Below are positions 27,585 to 38,305 of a stretch of DNA of 64,000 bases, in pieces; position 1 is the stretch's first letter, and the number at the start of each line of letters is the position of its first letter. The DNA is from JAMXLO01 sp963776505 (GTDB lineage: Bacteria; Pseudomonadota; Alphaproteobacteria; Acetobacterales; Acetobacteraceae), in contig CAVZNH010000051.1 of assembly GCA_963776505.1 (NCBI GenBank), positions 1-64,000 of the forward strand, written 5' to 3'. Position numbers and translations under genes: made by a program. The notes below the pieces were generated by a model, which saw only the letters and a list, made by a program, of their open reading frames with translations, searched no databases and was not told the origin of the DNA.

Positions 27585-29232
27585 ATGCGGACCAGCAACG
27601 TGTTGCGAGCCTTGACTGCTGCGCTCTTGGTTACAGGTGCGGCGTCCGCCGCCAGTCCGCAGGAGGCGACACCAACCGCTACTCCAATCAAGCATGTGGT
27701 GATCATCTTCAACGAGAACGTCTCGTTCGATCATTACTTTGCCACCTATCCGAGAGCGACCAACCCGCCGGGCGAGCCGCATTTCATCGCGGCAGCAGGG
27801 ACGCCGGGGGTCAACAATCTTGCGAATGCCAACCTGCTCAGGCGGAACCCGAACACCAATCCGGCGAACGGTCCCGATGCAGCGTTGCCATTCCGGCTTG
27901 ACCGCACGCAGGCCAACACGCAGGACCAGAACCACGCCTATACTGCCGAGCAGCAGGCCTATAACGGCGGCAAGATGGATCTGTTTCCCAAGTATACCGG
28001 CAAGGGGACCCCTGGGGGCGCCGGAGCGTTCGGCACCAAGGGGCAGGTGATGGGCTATTTCGACGGCAATACTGTCGCCGCCATGTGGCACTACGCCCAG
28101 CGTTTCGCGATGAACGACAACGCCTGGACCGATACCTACGGTCCCTCCACGCCTGGCATGCTGGAACTGGTGGCCGGTCAGACCAACGGCATGAAGATCG
28201 TCGCCACCACCAAGCAGCCATCGACGCTTGCCGCGGTGTCCTATTACGTCGCCGACGGGCAAGGCGGCTGGACGATGATCAATGACGTCGATCCTGGCTA
28301 TGACATCTGCTCTGTGCCGCAGGACCAGGCGATGATGACCGGCAGGAATATCGGCGATCTGCTGAACAAGGCCGGCGTCACGTGGGGTGGTTTTATGGGT
28401 GGGTTCAATCTGGCGACAACGAATGCCAATGGCTCCACCGGATGCAAGCGCAGCACACAATCGGCGGTCGTAGGCAAGGCTATCGTGGACTACATTCCGC
28501 ACCATAACTGGTTCCAGTATTTCGCGTCGACGGCGAACCCAACGCATGCGCGTCCCAGCTCGGTGGGGGCCATCGGCCAGAGCCTGCAAGCTGATGGCAA
28601 GACGGCTGATCCGGCGAACCACGAATACGATCTGCAGGACTTTTACGATGCGGTGAAGGGCGGCGACTTCCCGGCAGTGTCGTATATCAAGCTGGACGCT
28701 TATCAGGACGGCCATGCCGGCTATTCCGATCCGTTGGACGAACAGGCAGGCACTGCAACATTGATCAACTTCATCGAGCAGCAGCCGGACTGGCAGAGCA
28801 CGGCGATCTTCATCACGTGGGACGATTCGGACGGGTGGTACGACCATGCATACACCCCGCCCATGCATGCTTCATTCGATGCGCAGGCCGATCAGCTCAG
28901 CGGTCCGGGGAAATGCGGCACGGGCACGGCACCGCCGGGTGTCGGGGGAAAGCCGGTGAATGGCCGCTGCGGCCCAGGCACGCGCATTCCGTTCCTGGTG
29001 ATCTCGCCGTGGGCGCGGCCGAACCATGTCGATCATGCGCGCATCTCGCTGGCTTCGGTGGTGCGCTTCATCGAGGACAATTGGCTGAAGGGCGAACGCA
29101 TCGGTGGCGGCTCGTTTCGATGCCACGGCCGGGTCCGTTGTGGGGATGTTCGATTTCAATGCGAGGCATCACGTTGCGGCGCTGTATCTGGATCCGGATA
29201 CGGGCGATGTGCTGAAGGCGGCGCCACGCTGA
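27585..29232 (+). CDS. Secreted phosphoesterase-family protein (phospholipase C/acid phosphatase type)
   Basis: Signal peptide NVLRALTAALLVTGAASA, then the metal/active-site segment VVIIFNENVSFDHYFATYP, a DQNHAYTAEQQAYNGGKMD His cluster, TWDDSDGWYDHAYTPP and FLVISPWARPNHVDH of the phosphoesterase family (PLC-C and AcpA relatives). The frame changes at 29115-29117 (one T too many in tcgtttcgat). Beyond it the C terminus reads FDATAGSVVGMFDFNAR and ends in KAAPR at 29232. Joined length is about 548 aa. It probably acts in the periplasm or outside the cell on phosphomonoesters or diesters. The peroxidase gene follows directly. Confidence 0.8.
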
Positions 29233-29332
29233 GGCGGGTCGTTGTTGCTCTGGTGCTGCTCGTCGCGGTGGCGGCAGCGGGGGCGCGGCAGCCGGGGCAG
29301 GGCGGTGGTGATGCGCCACTGCCCCCTCCCCG

Positions 29333-29354
29333 CCCCTCCCGCAAGGGGAGGGGG
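29333..29354 (+). repeat. CCCCTCCC/GGGAGGGG hairpin repeat before the peroxidase gene (copy 3)
   Basis: The 8-bp arms 29333-29340 and 29346-29353 are separated by loop GCAAG. It sits between a hydrophobic signal-like stretch in another frame and the readable start of the peroxidase. A length error in these G/C runs, or real insertion of the repeat into the gene, would both explain the frame break. Confidence 0.75.
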
Positions 29355-29365
29355 AGGATGGTTTC

Positions 29366-30610
29366 TTGCTGGCGCAGGGCCTGAATCCCTACCCGGTGCG
29401 GCTGGTGCGGCCGTCGGCAGCGGGTCTTTCGGCCATGGCGCGGCTGGGTCAGCGCATATTCTTCGATACCGCCCTGTCTGCCTCCGGCCAGATGGCCTGC
29501 GCCTCCTGCCATAGCCCGGCCGAGCATTATGGGCCGCCGGATGACGCCCCCGGGGAGCAGCAGCGCGTCCGGGCCATCCCGTCGCTGACGTATCTGGAGC
29601 GGCATGCTCCGTTCAGCGTCGGTCCGGACAAGGACGAGGACGAGAACAGCAGCGTGCCGTTGCAGGTCGTGCTGGCGCGCGGCGCCACGCGCGCACCGAA
29701 GACCGCGCACAACACCGCGGACTCGGCAGGCAATCTGGTGCCGCAGGGCGGGTTGTTCTGGGATGGGCGGGTCGATACGTTACAGGAACAGGCGCGACAG
29801 CCGCTGCTCAACCCCACCGAGATGGCCAATGCCAGTGCTGGTGACGTTGCCGCGAAGCTGCGGGGGCGTCCCTATGCGTCGTATTTCGTCGAACTGTTCG
29901 GCTCAGGGATCCTCGATGAGCCGGGGCTGCTGATGTCGGAAGCGATGTTCGCTGTGGCGCGGTACCAGATCGAGGCGCCGGATTTCCATCCCTACACCAG
30001 CAAGTACGACTATTGGCTGGAAGGCAGGGCGCGGTTCGCCCCTGATGAACTGCGCGGCTATCTTTTGTTCAACGATCCGGACAAGGCCAATTGTGGCGGC
30101 TGCCATCTGGACCGGCCAGCCGCGGACGGGACACCACCGGTGTTCACGGACGGCCAGTTCGAGGCACTTGGTGCGCCGCGCAACCCGGCGCTGTTGGCCA
30201 ACCGCGATCCGGCCTATTTCGACCTCGGCGTCTGTGGGCCCTACCGCGACGACATGCGCGACCAGAGGCAGTTCTGCGGCATGTTCACCACGCCAACCTT
30301 GCGGAACGTCGCCACGCGCCACGCGTTCTTCCACAATGGGGTGTTTCGCTCGCTGCAGCAGGTGATGGACTTCTACGCCTTCCGCGACGTCGCGCCGGAG
30401 AAGGTGTATCCGCGTGGCCCGGACGGGCAGGTGGCGAAATACGACGACATTCCGCCTCGGTTCCGAGCGAACATCGACGTGGTGGACCCGCCGTTCGATC
30501 GTCATCCGGGGCACCCACCGGCGATGACCGAGCAGGATGAACGCGACATCATCGCCTTTCTGCGGACCCTGACGGATGGCTACCGGCCTGATCCAACGGT
30601 CGGACCATAA
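29366..30610 (+). CDS. Diheme cytochrome c peroxidase/MauG-family protein
   Basis: Two heme-attachment sites: CASCH in SGQMACASCHSPAEHYG and CGGCH in KANCGGCHLDRPA. Family text includes LGQRIFFDTALSASG, LFWDGRVDTLQEQARQPLLN, PTEMANAS, PTLRNVATRHAFFHNGVF and ERDIIAFLRTLTDGY. Annotated from TTG 29366, but this lacks a signal peptide. A plausible one (VVVALVLLVAVAAAGA) is encoded just upstream at about 29238-29285 in a different frame, separated by the hairpin repeat. The true gene therefore probably starts near 29229. A periplasmic peroxidase is expected; its pairing with a secreted phosphoesterase is notable. Confidence 0.8.
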   Translation: MLAQGLNPYPVRLVRPSAAGLSAMARLGQRIFFDTALSASGQMACASCHSPAEHYGPPDDAPGEQQRVRAIPSLTYLERHAPFSVGPDKDEDENSSVPLQVVLARGATRAPKTAHNTADSAGNLVPQGGLFWDGRVDTLQEQARQPLLNPTEMANASAGDVAAKLRGRPYASYFVELFGSGILDEPGLLMSEAMFAVARYQIEAPDFHPYTSKYDYWLEGRARFAPDELRGYLLFNDPDKANCGGCHLDRPAADGTPPVFTDGQFEALGAPRNPALLANRDPAYFDLGVCGPYRDDMRDQRQFCGMFTTPTLRNVATRHAFFHNGVFRSLQQVMDFYAFRDVAPEKVYPRGPDGQVAKYDDIPPRFRANIDVVDPPFDRHPGHPPAMTEQDERDIIAFLRTLTDGYRPDPTVGP

Positions 30611-30705
30611 GGTTTGACGAAACACAAACGGCCGCCTCAGCTTGCAATTCGGCCGCCAAGGCCCTCATCTAGGGGGTAAATCGGGGATCGAGCCGGGAGG
30701 TGCGG

Positions 30706-31176
30706 GTGGCTGGGTTTGAGCCATGGGGCCGTGAGCGCGGGGCCGAGATCATTGCGAGAGAAAGCGTCCGCGAAGGTGCCACGCTGCCGATCCTGCACGC
30801 GCTGCAGGAGGCGTTCGGCTACATCCATGCAGAGGCGATCCGGATGATCGCAGAGGCCCTGAATCTCACGCGAGCCGAGGTCCACGGGGTCATGAGCTTC
30901 TATCATGACTTTCGCCACCATCCGCCCGGCCGGCACGTGCTGCGCCTGTGCCGCGCCGAGGCCTGTCAATCGCTGGGGGCCGATATGCTGGCCTCGCATG
31001 TGCGGCAGCGGCTCGGCGTTGAGTGGCATGACACGACTGCCGACGGGGCGGTGACGCTTGAGCCGGTGTTCTGCCTGGGGCTGTGCGCGATCGGCCCTTC
31101 GGCCATGCTCGACGGCGCCCCGCTTGGCCGGCTGGACAACGCGCGGATCGATGCGGCCCTGGAGCGCGCGCGGTGA
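30706..31176 (+). CDS. fdsG: NAD-dependent formate dehydrogenase gamma subunit FdsG
   Basis: NuoE-like 2Fe-2S subunit: EGATLPILHALQEAFGYIHA, EVHGVMSFYHDFRHHPPGRH, ligand Cys pairs in CRAEACQSLGAD and CLGLCAIGPSAML. GTG 30706 has GGGAGG six bases before it; GTG 30700 is also possible. About 156 aa. First gene of the fds operon. It overlaps fdsB through GTGA. Confidence 0.92.
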   Translation: MAGFEPWGRERGAEIIARESVREGATLPILHALQEAFGYIHAEAIRMIAEALNLTRAEVHGVMSFYHDFRHHPPGRHVLRLCRAEACQSLGADMLASHVRQRLGVEWHDTTADGAVTLEPVFCLGLCAIGPSAMLDGAPLGRLDNARIDAALERAR

Positions 31177-32711
31177 CGGTTCGCGTCTATGTTCCGCGCG
31201 ATGCGGCAGCGCTGGCGCTGGGTGCTGATGCGGTTGCCTCGCTGTTGAGCCAGGCGGGCGAGGTCGAACTGGTGCGCACCGGCTCGCGCGGATTGTTCTG
31301 GTTGGAGCCGATGGTTGAGGTGGCGACCTCCGCTGGGCGTATCGCCTACGGTCCGGTCACGGTCGCGGACATTTCCAGTCTGCTGGGTGCCGGCATGCTG
31401 GTCGGTGGTGCGCATCCGCTGCGTTTGGGGCGGCCGGAGGAGCTGCCGTATCTCGCGAAACAGACGCGGCTGACGTTCGCGCGCTGCGGCATCGTCGATC
31501 CACTTTCGCTGGATGACTATCGCGCGCATGGCGGGCTGAAGGGCATCGCGCGTGCGCTCGAGATCGGCTCGGCGGCGACGATCGAGCAGGTGACGCAGTC
31601 GGGGCTGCGTGGGCGTGGCGGGGCAGGGTTCCCGACCGGCATCAAGTGGAAGACGGCGGCGGAGGCGAAGGGCGAGCGCAAGTTCATCGTGTGCAATGCG
31701 GACGAAGGTGATTCAGGGACCTTCGCCGACCGGATGCTGATGGAGGGTGATCCGTTCGTGCTCATCGAGGGCATGGCGATCGCCGGTATCGCGGTCGGCG
31801 CGACCAAGGGCTATGTGTATACACGCTCGGAATACCCGCACGCGATCGCCACATTCAATGCGGCGCTGGATGTCGCGCGGCGCGAGGGACTGCTGGGCAC
31901 CAACGTGCTCGGTTCGTCGCATGCGTTCGATATCGAGCAGCGCGTCGGTGCCGGTGCTTATGTTTGCGGTGAGGAGACCTCGCTGCTCGACAGCCTGGAG
32001 GGCAAGCGCGGCCAGGTGCGCGCCAAGCCGCCGCTGCCGGCGCACAAGGGTTTGTTCGGCATGCCGACGGTGATCAACAACGTCGTGTCGCTGGCCAGCG
32101 TGCCGATCATCATGGACAAGGGGGCGGAGTTCTATCGCGAGATCGGCATGGGCCGTTCGCGTGGCACGATGCCGATCCAGCTTGCCGGCAACATCAAGTA
32201 TGGCGGGCTGTTCGAGTGCGGCTTCGGTGTGACGCTTGGCGAGCTGGTGAACGACATCGGTGGCGGCACCCGATCGGGTCGACCGGTGCGCGCGGTGCAG
32301 GTTGGCGGCCCGCTCGGCGCTTATTTCCCGCCGGCGCTGTTCGATACGCCGTTCGATTATGAGGCCTTCGCCGCGCGCGACGGGCTGATCGGTCATGGCG
32401 GGATCGTGGTGTTCGACGATACCGTGGACCTTGCGAAGCAGGCGCGGTTCGCCATGGAGTTCTGCGCCGAGGAGTCGTGCGGCAAGTGCACACCCTGTCG
32501 GATAGGCTCGGTGCGCGGCATCGAGGTGATCGACCGGATCGCGGCAGGCGAAGCGGTCGCGGCGAATGTCGATCTGCTGCGCGACCTCTGCCACACGATG
32601 AAGTTCGGTTCGCTGTGCGCGCTGGGCGGGTTCATTCCGTATCCGGTGATGAGCGCGCTGGACCATTTCCCCGAGGATTTTCGCCCCGTGCGCCGCGAGG
32701 CCGCGGAATGA
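31173..32711 (+). CDS. fdsB: NAD-dependent formate dehydrogenase beta subunit FdsB (diaphorase)
   Basis: NuoF-like FMN/NAD and 4Fe-4S subunit. An N-terminal thioredoxin-like domain leads into GLRGRGGAGFPTGIKWKTA (FMN/NAD glycine-rich loop), NADEGDSGTFADRMLMEGDP, GAGAYVCGEETSLLDSLEG and the 4Fe-4S ligands ESCGKCTPCRIGS. GTG 31173 overlaps the fdsG stop. The longer open frame upstream is a shadow. It is 512 aa and intact. It passes electrons from fdsA to NAD+. Confidence 0.94.
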   Translation: MTVRVYVPRDAAALALGADAVASLLSQAGEVELVRTGSRGLFWLEPMVEVATSAGRIAYGPVTVADISSLLGAGMLVGGAHPLRLGRPEELPYLAKQTRLTFARCGIVDPLSLDDYRAHGGLKGIARALEIGSAATIEQVTQSGLRGRGGAGFPTGIKWKTAAEAKGERKFIVCNADEGDSGTFADRMLMEGDPFVLIEGMAIAGIAVGATKGYVYTRSEYPHAIATFNAALDVARREGLLGTNVLGSSHAFDIEQRVGAGAYVCGEETSLLDSLEGKRGQVRAKPPLPAHKGLFGMPTVINNVVSLASVPIIMDKGAEFYREIGMGRSRGTMPIQLAGNIKYGGLFECGFGVTLGELVNDIGGGTRSGRPVRAVQVGGPLGAYFPPALFDTPFDYEAFAARDGLIGHGGIVVFDDTVDLAKQARFAMEFCAEESCGKCTPCRIGSVRGIEVIDRIAAGEAVAANVDLLRDLCHTMKFGSLCALGGFIPYPVMSALDHFPEDFRPVRREAAE

Positions 32712-32722
32712 GACCGCCATGA

Positions 32723-35588
32723 ATGACGGGTTACGTCGATGAGGCACACATGCCGCTGATTCAAGAAATCGACTACGGAACGCCGGAGAGTTCGTCGACC
32801 GAGCAGGTCACGCTGACGATCGACGGGCAGGAGGTCACGGTTCCCGCTGGCACATCGATCATGCGTGCGGCGATGGAGGCCGGCATCCGAATTCCAAAAC
32901 TCTGTGCGACCAATTCGCTGGATGCGTTCGGTTCCTGCCGTGTGTGTCTTTGCGAAGTCGAGGGCCGTGGGGGTACGCCGGCGTCCTGCACCACGCCGGT
33001 CGCGGCGGGGATGAAGGTCTCCACGACCAGTGAGCGCGTGCGTCGCGTGCGTCGCGGCGTGATGGAACTTTATTTGACCGATCATCCGCTGGACGGTTTT
33101 ACCTCGCCGGTCGCCGGCAACAGCGAATTCCAGGAGATGGCCGGGCTGATTGGCGTGCGCGAGGTGCGCTACGGCCAGAACGGCGTCAATCACCTGCATG
33201 CCGAGATCGATGCATCCAATCCTTACTTCCAGTTCGATCCGGCGCGCTGCATCGTGTGCTCGCGCTGTGTGCGCGCCTGTGAGGAAACTCAGAACACCTT
33301 CGCGCTGACCATCGAGGGGCGTGGCTTTGCGTCCAAGGTGGCGGCGGGCGCCGGCGAGCCGTTCCTGACCAGCGAATGCGTGTCCTGCGGTGCCTGCGTG
33401 CAGGCCTGCCCGACCGGCTCGCTGCTGGAGAAGACTGTGGTCGAACTCGGTCAGCCCGAGCATTCGGTCATTACCACCTGCGCCTATTGCGGCGTCGGCT
33501 GCAACTTCAAGGCCGAGATGCAGGGCGACACCGTGGTGCGCATGGTGCCCTGGAAGGACGGCAAGGCGAACCACGGGCATTCCTGCGTGAAGGGCCGCTT
33601 CGCCTGGGGCTATGCCAATCACCGGGACCGCGTCCTTGCGCCGATGATGCGCGAGAAAATCAGTGATCCGTGGCGCGAAGTGACGTGGGAAGAGGCGATC
33701 GGCCGCGTCGCATCAGAGTTCAAGCGCATCCAGGCGACGGCCGGCAAGGATGCAATCGGCGTCATCACCTCGTCGCGCTGCACCGACGAGGAGACGTATC
33801 TGGTGCAGAAGCTGGCGCGTCAGGTGTTCGGCAACAACAATACCGACACCTGCGCGCGCGTCTGCCATTCGCCGACGGGCTACGGACTGAGCACGACATT
33901 CGGCACCTCGGCCGGCACGCAGGATTTCGACTCCGTCGAACAGGCCGACGTCATGCTGCTGGTCGGCGCCAACCCGACCGACGGCCATCCGGTGTTCGCA
34001 TCCCGCATGAAGAAGCGGCTGCGGCAGGGGGCGAAGCTGATCGTCGTCGATCCGCGCCGCATCGACCTGGTACGCATGCCGCATGTCGAGGCAGCGCATC
34101 ATCTGCCGCTGCGGCCCGGCACCAACGTCGCGGTGCTGACTTCGCTGGCGCATGTGATCGTCACCGAAGGGCTGGTGAATGAGGACTTCGTGCGCGAGCG
34201 TTGCGACTGGGATGCGTTCCAGGACTGGGCGCGCTTTCGTTGCCGAAGAGCGCAACAGCCCCGAGGCGGTAGCGAAGGTCAGCGGCGTTCCGGCGCAAAC
34301 GATACGCGATGCGGCTAGGCTCTATGCCAAGGCGCGCAATGGCGCGATTTACTACGGGTTGGGCGTGACAGAGCACAGCCAAGGCACCACCGCGGTGATG
34401 GCGCTGGCGAATCTGGCGATGGCGACCGGCAATATCGGCCGGCCTGGCGTCGGCGTGAATCCGCTGCGCGGACAGAACAACGTGCAGGGAAGCTGCGACA
34501 TGGGCTCCTTTCCGCACGAGTTGCCCGGCTATCGGCACATCGCCAATCCAGCGGTGCGCGCGATCTACGAGAGCGAGTGGGGCGTGACGCTCGATCCCGA
34601 GCCGGGATTGCGCATCCCCAACATGATCGACGCGGCGCTGGATGGCTCGTTCCGCGGTATCTACATCCAGGGCGAGGACATCGTGCAGTCCGATCCCGAC
34701 ACCAAGCATATCACCGCGGGCCTCGCGGCGATGGAATGCGTGGTGGTGCACGACCTGTTCCTGAACGAGACCGCGAACTACGCGCATGTGTTCCTGCCTG
34801 GGTCGACGTTCCTCGAGAAGGACGGCACGTTCATCAACGCCGAGCGACGCATCAACCTGGTGCGCAAGGTGATGGCGCCGCGTGCCGGTTTTGCGGACTG
34901 GGAGGTGACGCAGGAAATCGCTCGTGCGATGGGGCTGGAGTGGAACTACACGCACCCGTCGCAGATCATGGACGAGATCGCCCGCACGACGCCGACGTTC
35001 GCCGGTGTGTCGTTCGCGAAGCTGGAGCAAGGCTCTGTCCAGTGGCCGTGCAACGACAAGGCGCCGGAAGGCACGCCGGTGATGCATATCGGCGGCTTCG
35101 TGCGCGGGATGGGCAACTTCTGCATCACTGAATATGTGCCGACCGACGAGAAGGTCGGGCCGCGGTTCCCGCTGCTGCTGACCACGGGGCGGATCCTGTC
35201 GCAGTACAACGTGGGCGCGCAGACGCGGCGCACGGAGAACGTGGTGTGGCACCATGAGGACGTGCTGGAGATCCATCCGCACGACGCCGAGGAACGTGGC
35301 GTGCGCGACGGCGATCTGGTGCGGCTGGCGTCGCGGTCAGGCGAGACGACGCTGCGCGCGAAGATCACCAGCCGTGTCGCACCCGGTGTCGTATATACGA
35401 CGTTCCACCATCCGGCGACTCAGGCGAACGTTGTCACGAGCGATTACTCGGACTGGGCGACCAACTGTCCAGAATACAAGGTGACCGCGGTGCAGGTGTC
35501 GCCGTCGAACGGGCCGAGCGAATGGCAGGAGGAATATCGCGAGCTGACCCAGCGCAGCCGCCGCATCGAGGCTGTGCCGGCCAAGTGA
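32723..35588 (+). CDS. fdsA: NAD-dependent formate dehydrogenase alpha subunit FdsA (one apparent frameshift)
   Basis: Molybdenum bis-MGD catalytic subunit. An N-terminal 2Fe-2S domain (PKLCATNSLDAFGSCRVCLC), two 4Fe-4S clusters (CIVCSRCVRACEE and CVSCGACVQACPTG), then CAYCGVGCNFKAEM of the FdhF-like core. The metal-ligand Cys lies in TDTCARVCHSPTGYGL (Cys, not selenocysteine). The frame changes at 34235-34237 (cgctttcg); removing one T gives DWARFVAEERNSPEAV. Joined length is about 954 aa. The start may instead be ATG 32750 (MPLIQEIDYGTPES). It ends on the GTG of fdhD. Confidence 0.93.
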
Positions 35589-36410
35589 CAGAGCCCAAGC
35601 CGGTCCGCAGCGTCGTGCGCACCGCCTGGCGCGGTGACGCGGCGACGCGCGGTGCTCGCGCGATCCCGGAGGAGACGCCGATCGCGCTCACCTATAACCG
35701 CAGTGCCTACGCGGTCATGCTGGCGACGCCGGCGGACCTCGAAGACTTTGCATTGGGTTTCAGCCTCACCGAAGGCATCGTGCAATCTGCCGCGGAGATC
35801 GACGAGCTTGGAAGCCGTGCCGGTGGAAACCGGCATCGAGCTCCGCATGTGGCTGGTGCCAGAGCGGGCCCACTCGATCACGCAGCGCCAGCGCCGCCTG
35901 GCCGGCCCGAGCGGCTGCGGCCTGTGCGGGCTGGAGAGTCTCGCGGATGCCGTGCGCAGGCCGCCGCATATATCCTCGGCGGCGCGATTTGACACTGCTG
36001 CCATCCACACTGCGATGGCGGCCTTGCCCGCCGCGCAGAAACTGAACCAACAGACACACGCGGTGCACGCCGCGGCTTTTTGGCATCCGCAGCGCGGGCT
36101 CGTCGCGTTGCGCGAGGATGTCGGCCGGCACAACGCGCTCGACAAACTTGCCGGTGCTCTGGCGCGCGATGGCGTCGCGGTGGCGGAAGGACTGCTACTG
36201 CTGTCGAGCCGCATCTCGGTTGAAATGGTGCAGAAGGCGGCGATGATCGGTGCGGCCGTGGTGGTCGCGGTGTCCGCGCCGACCGCGCTCGCGGTGCGCA
36301 TTGCCGAGGAGGCCGGCATTACTCTGGTCGGCATCGCCCGCGCCGACGGCTTCGAAGTATTCACTCATCCCGAGCGCATCGTCGCGCAGCAGGTGCAGCA
36401 TGTCGCCTGA
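35585..36410 (+). CDS. fdhD: Formate dehydrogenase sulfurtransferase FdhD (one apparent frameshift)
   Basis: FdhD supplies sulfur to the molybdenum cofactor of formate dehydrogenases. GTG 35585 overlaps the fdsA stop. PEETPIALTYNRSAYAVMLA and LEDFALGFSLTEGIV lead to the frame change at 35808-35809. Removing one T gives EIDELEAVPVETGIELRMWL. The active Cys pair is in GPSGCGLCGLESL, and REDVGRHNALDKL and LLLSSRISVEMVQKAAMIG follow. About 274 aa. It overlaps fdsD by 11 bases. Confidence 0.92.
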
Positions 36411-36621
36411 CAAGCTGGCCTATATGGCCAACCAGATCGGCAAGTACTTCGCGCATCAAAAGCATGATCAGGCGGTGGCATCGATCGCCGATCATTTGCG
36501 GAAGTTCTGGGACCCCAGGATGCGCGGCACCATCCTGGCGCAATACGACACGGTGAAGGGGCAGCTTGATCCGCTGGTCCAACAAGCAGTTGAACAATTA
36601 CGCAAAGTCGATTTAAGATAA
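36400..36621 (+). CDS. fdsD: Formate dehydrogenase delta subunit FdsD
   Basis: 73 aa: MSPDKLAYMANQIGKYFAHQ, AVASIADHLRKFWDPRMR and DPLVQQAVEQLRK are the typical FdsD features. ATG 36400 lies inside the end of fdhD. FdsD assists FdsA maturation. It closes the five-gene fds transcript. Confidence 0.9.
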   Translation: MSPDKLAYMANQIGKYFAHQKHDQAVASIADHLRKFWDPRMRGTILAQYDTVKGQLDPLVQQAVEQLRKVDLR

Positions 36622-36686
36622 TAACGCAAGTGTGATTGAGCCATTGCGCTTGCCCATAGTGAAATAATTCCGGGAGAGCGCCGTCT

Positions 36687-38088
36687 ATGAGCTCAACGAC
36701 ATTGCCAGGTCGCGTGCCTGGCCTGCTTAGTCGAGAGCGCACCGTCGCAGGTATGGGTTTCAGTCGCTGGATGGTGCCGCCGGCTGCGCTCTGCGTGCAT
36801 CTATGCATCGGCCAAGCTTACGCGTTCAGCGTGTTCAACCTGCCGATGACGCGGCTGATCGGCATCACGCAGTCGGCGCCGGACGACTGGAAGCTCACGG
36901 ATCTCGGCTGGATCTTCAGCATTGCGATCTTCTTCCTCGGCGCCTCCGCCGCCCTCCTCGGCCGCTGGGTGGAAGAAGGCGGCCCACGCCGTGCAATGTT
37001 CACCGCCGGGTTGTGTTGGGCCGGCGGCTTCCTGCTGTCCGCAGTCGGGGTCTATGTCCACAACATCTGGCTGATCTACCTCGGCTACGGGGTGCTTGGC
37101 GGCATCGGCCTCGGCGTCGGTTATATCTCGCCGGTCTCTACCCTGATCAGATGGTTCCCCGACCGGCCAGGCATGGCGACCGGTATGGCGATCATGGGCT
37201 TCGGCGGCGGTGCATTTATTGCCTCGCCATTGTCCGTATGGCTGATGCGGCAGTTTTCCACCGCCACCCATGTCGGCGTTGCCGAGACGTTCATCGGTAC
37301 TAGGGGCGGTGTATTTCTGCTTCATGATGGTGGGCGCGGCGATCGTGCGCCTGCCCGCGCCAGGCTGGACGCCCGCAGGCTACGTCGCGCCGACAGAGTT
37401 GAGCAAGCTCATCACCACGCAGAATGTCTTCGTCTATCAGGCGCTGAAGACGCCGCAGTTCTGGCTGATCTGGTGGGTGCTGTGCCTCAACGTCACTGCA
37501 GGCATCGGCGTGCTTGGTCAGGCATCGGCGATGAGCCAGGAGATGTTTCCCGGCAAGATCACGGTCACCGCCGCGGCTGGACTGGTGGGCCTGATGAGCC
37601 TGTTCAACATGGGCGGTCGCTTCTTCTGGGCATCGGTGTCCGACTACATCGGGCGCAAGAGCACGTACTTCGTGTTCTTCGTGCTGGGCTTCATCCTGTA
37701 TTCGGCGGTTCCCTACACTGGCGCCGCCGGCAACGTGGCACTGTTCGTGCTGTGCTTCTGCATCATCATGAGCATGTATGGCGGCGGGTTCGCCACCGTG
37801 CCGGCTTATCTGCGCGACATGTTCGGTACGCGCTATGTCGGTGCGATCCACGGCCTGCTGCTCACCGCCTGGTCGATGGCGGGCATCTTCGGGCCGGTGC
37901 TGGTGAACTACATCCGACAATACAATGTCGAGCACGGCGTGGCTAAGGCCGCGGCGTACAACGTGACGATGTACGTCATGGCGGTTCTGTTGATCATCGG
38001 TTTCTTCTGCAACCTTTTCGTGCAGGCCGTCGATGAGCGGCATCACATGAAGCATGAGGACGCCGATGCCATGGGCATTGCGGACTGA
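36687..38088 (+). CDS. Oxalate/formate-antiporter-family MFS transporter (one apparent frameshift)
   Basis: Twelve-helix major facilitator of the OFA type. HLCIGQAYAFSVFNLPM, FFLGASAALLGRWVEEGGPR, LGVGYISPVSTLIRWFPDR, GMATGMAIMGFGGGAFI, then after the shift MGGRFFWASVSDYIGRKST and GGGFATVPAYLRDMFGTR. The frame changes at 37296-37297; removing one G gives ETFIVLGAVYFCFMM. Joined length is about 466 aa. Directly behind the formate dehydrogenase genes it most likely brings in formate or exchanges formate/oxalate. No oxalate-degrading gene is in the window. Confidence 0.85.
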
Positions 38089-38099
38089 AGGAGCAGGCC

Positions 38100-38213
38100 A
38101 TGAAAGGCACGACAACACCGCTGCATCTGGCGCTCGCCTGGGGATTCGTCGGTGTCCCGCTCGCCTGGGGTGTGGTTCAGACGCTGCTGAATGCGATGAA
38201 GCTGTTTCAGTAA
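38100..38213 (+). CDS. MFS transporter small subunit (37 aa)
   Basis: The 37-aa protein begins MKGTTTPLHLALAWGFVGVP, continues as the second part of one hydrophobic span and ends LNAMKLFQ. Tiny proteins with the LHLxLAWxxVGxPLxWGVxQT pattern are found right after OFA-type carriers and are named MFS transporter small subunit (family knowledge). It starts 11 bases after the carrier stop, with GGAGCAGG before it. Confidence 0.8.
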   Translation: MKGTTTPLHLALAWGFVGVPLAWGVVQTLLNAMKLFQ

Positions 38214-38267
38214 CGGGCACGACAGATAGTCGGCGATTCACTGCCGAACGCCTCAAGAGAAGACGTG

Positions 38268-38292
38268 GATGGTTGGGCCAAGCCCAACCATC
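38268..38292. terminator. Strong hairpin between convergent genes
   Basis: GATGGTTGGGC (38268-38278) pairs perfectly with GCCCAACCATC (38282-38292) around the loop CAA. It lies between the stop of the MFS small subunit on the plus strand and the stop of the ABC transporter gene on the minus strand, so it can serve both directions. No long T tract follows. Confidence 0.65.
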
Positions 38293-38305
38293 ACGAATGA
38301 TGGTG

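Noticed and set aside
30625..30660. Repeated CGGCCGCC near the end of the peroxidase gene as a terminator
   Set aside because: The copies are mainly a direct repeat with only a 6-base palindrome each; no stable hairpin or T tract.
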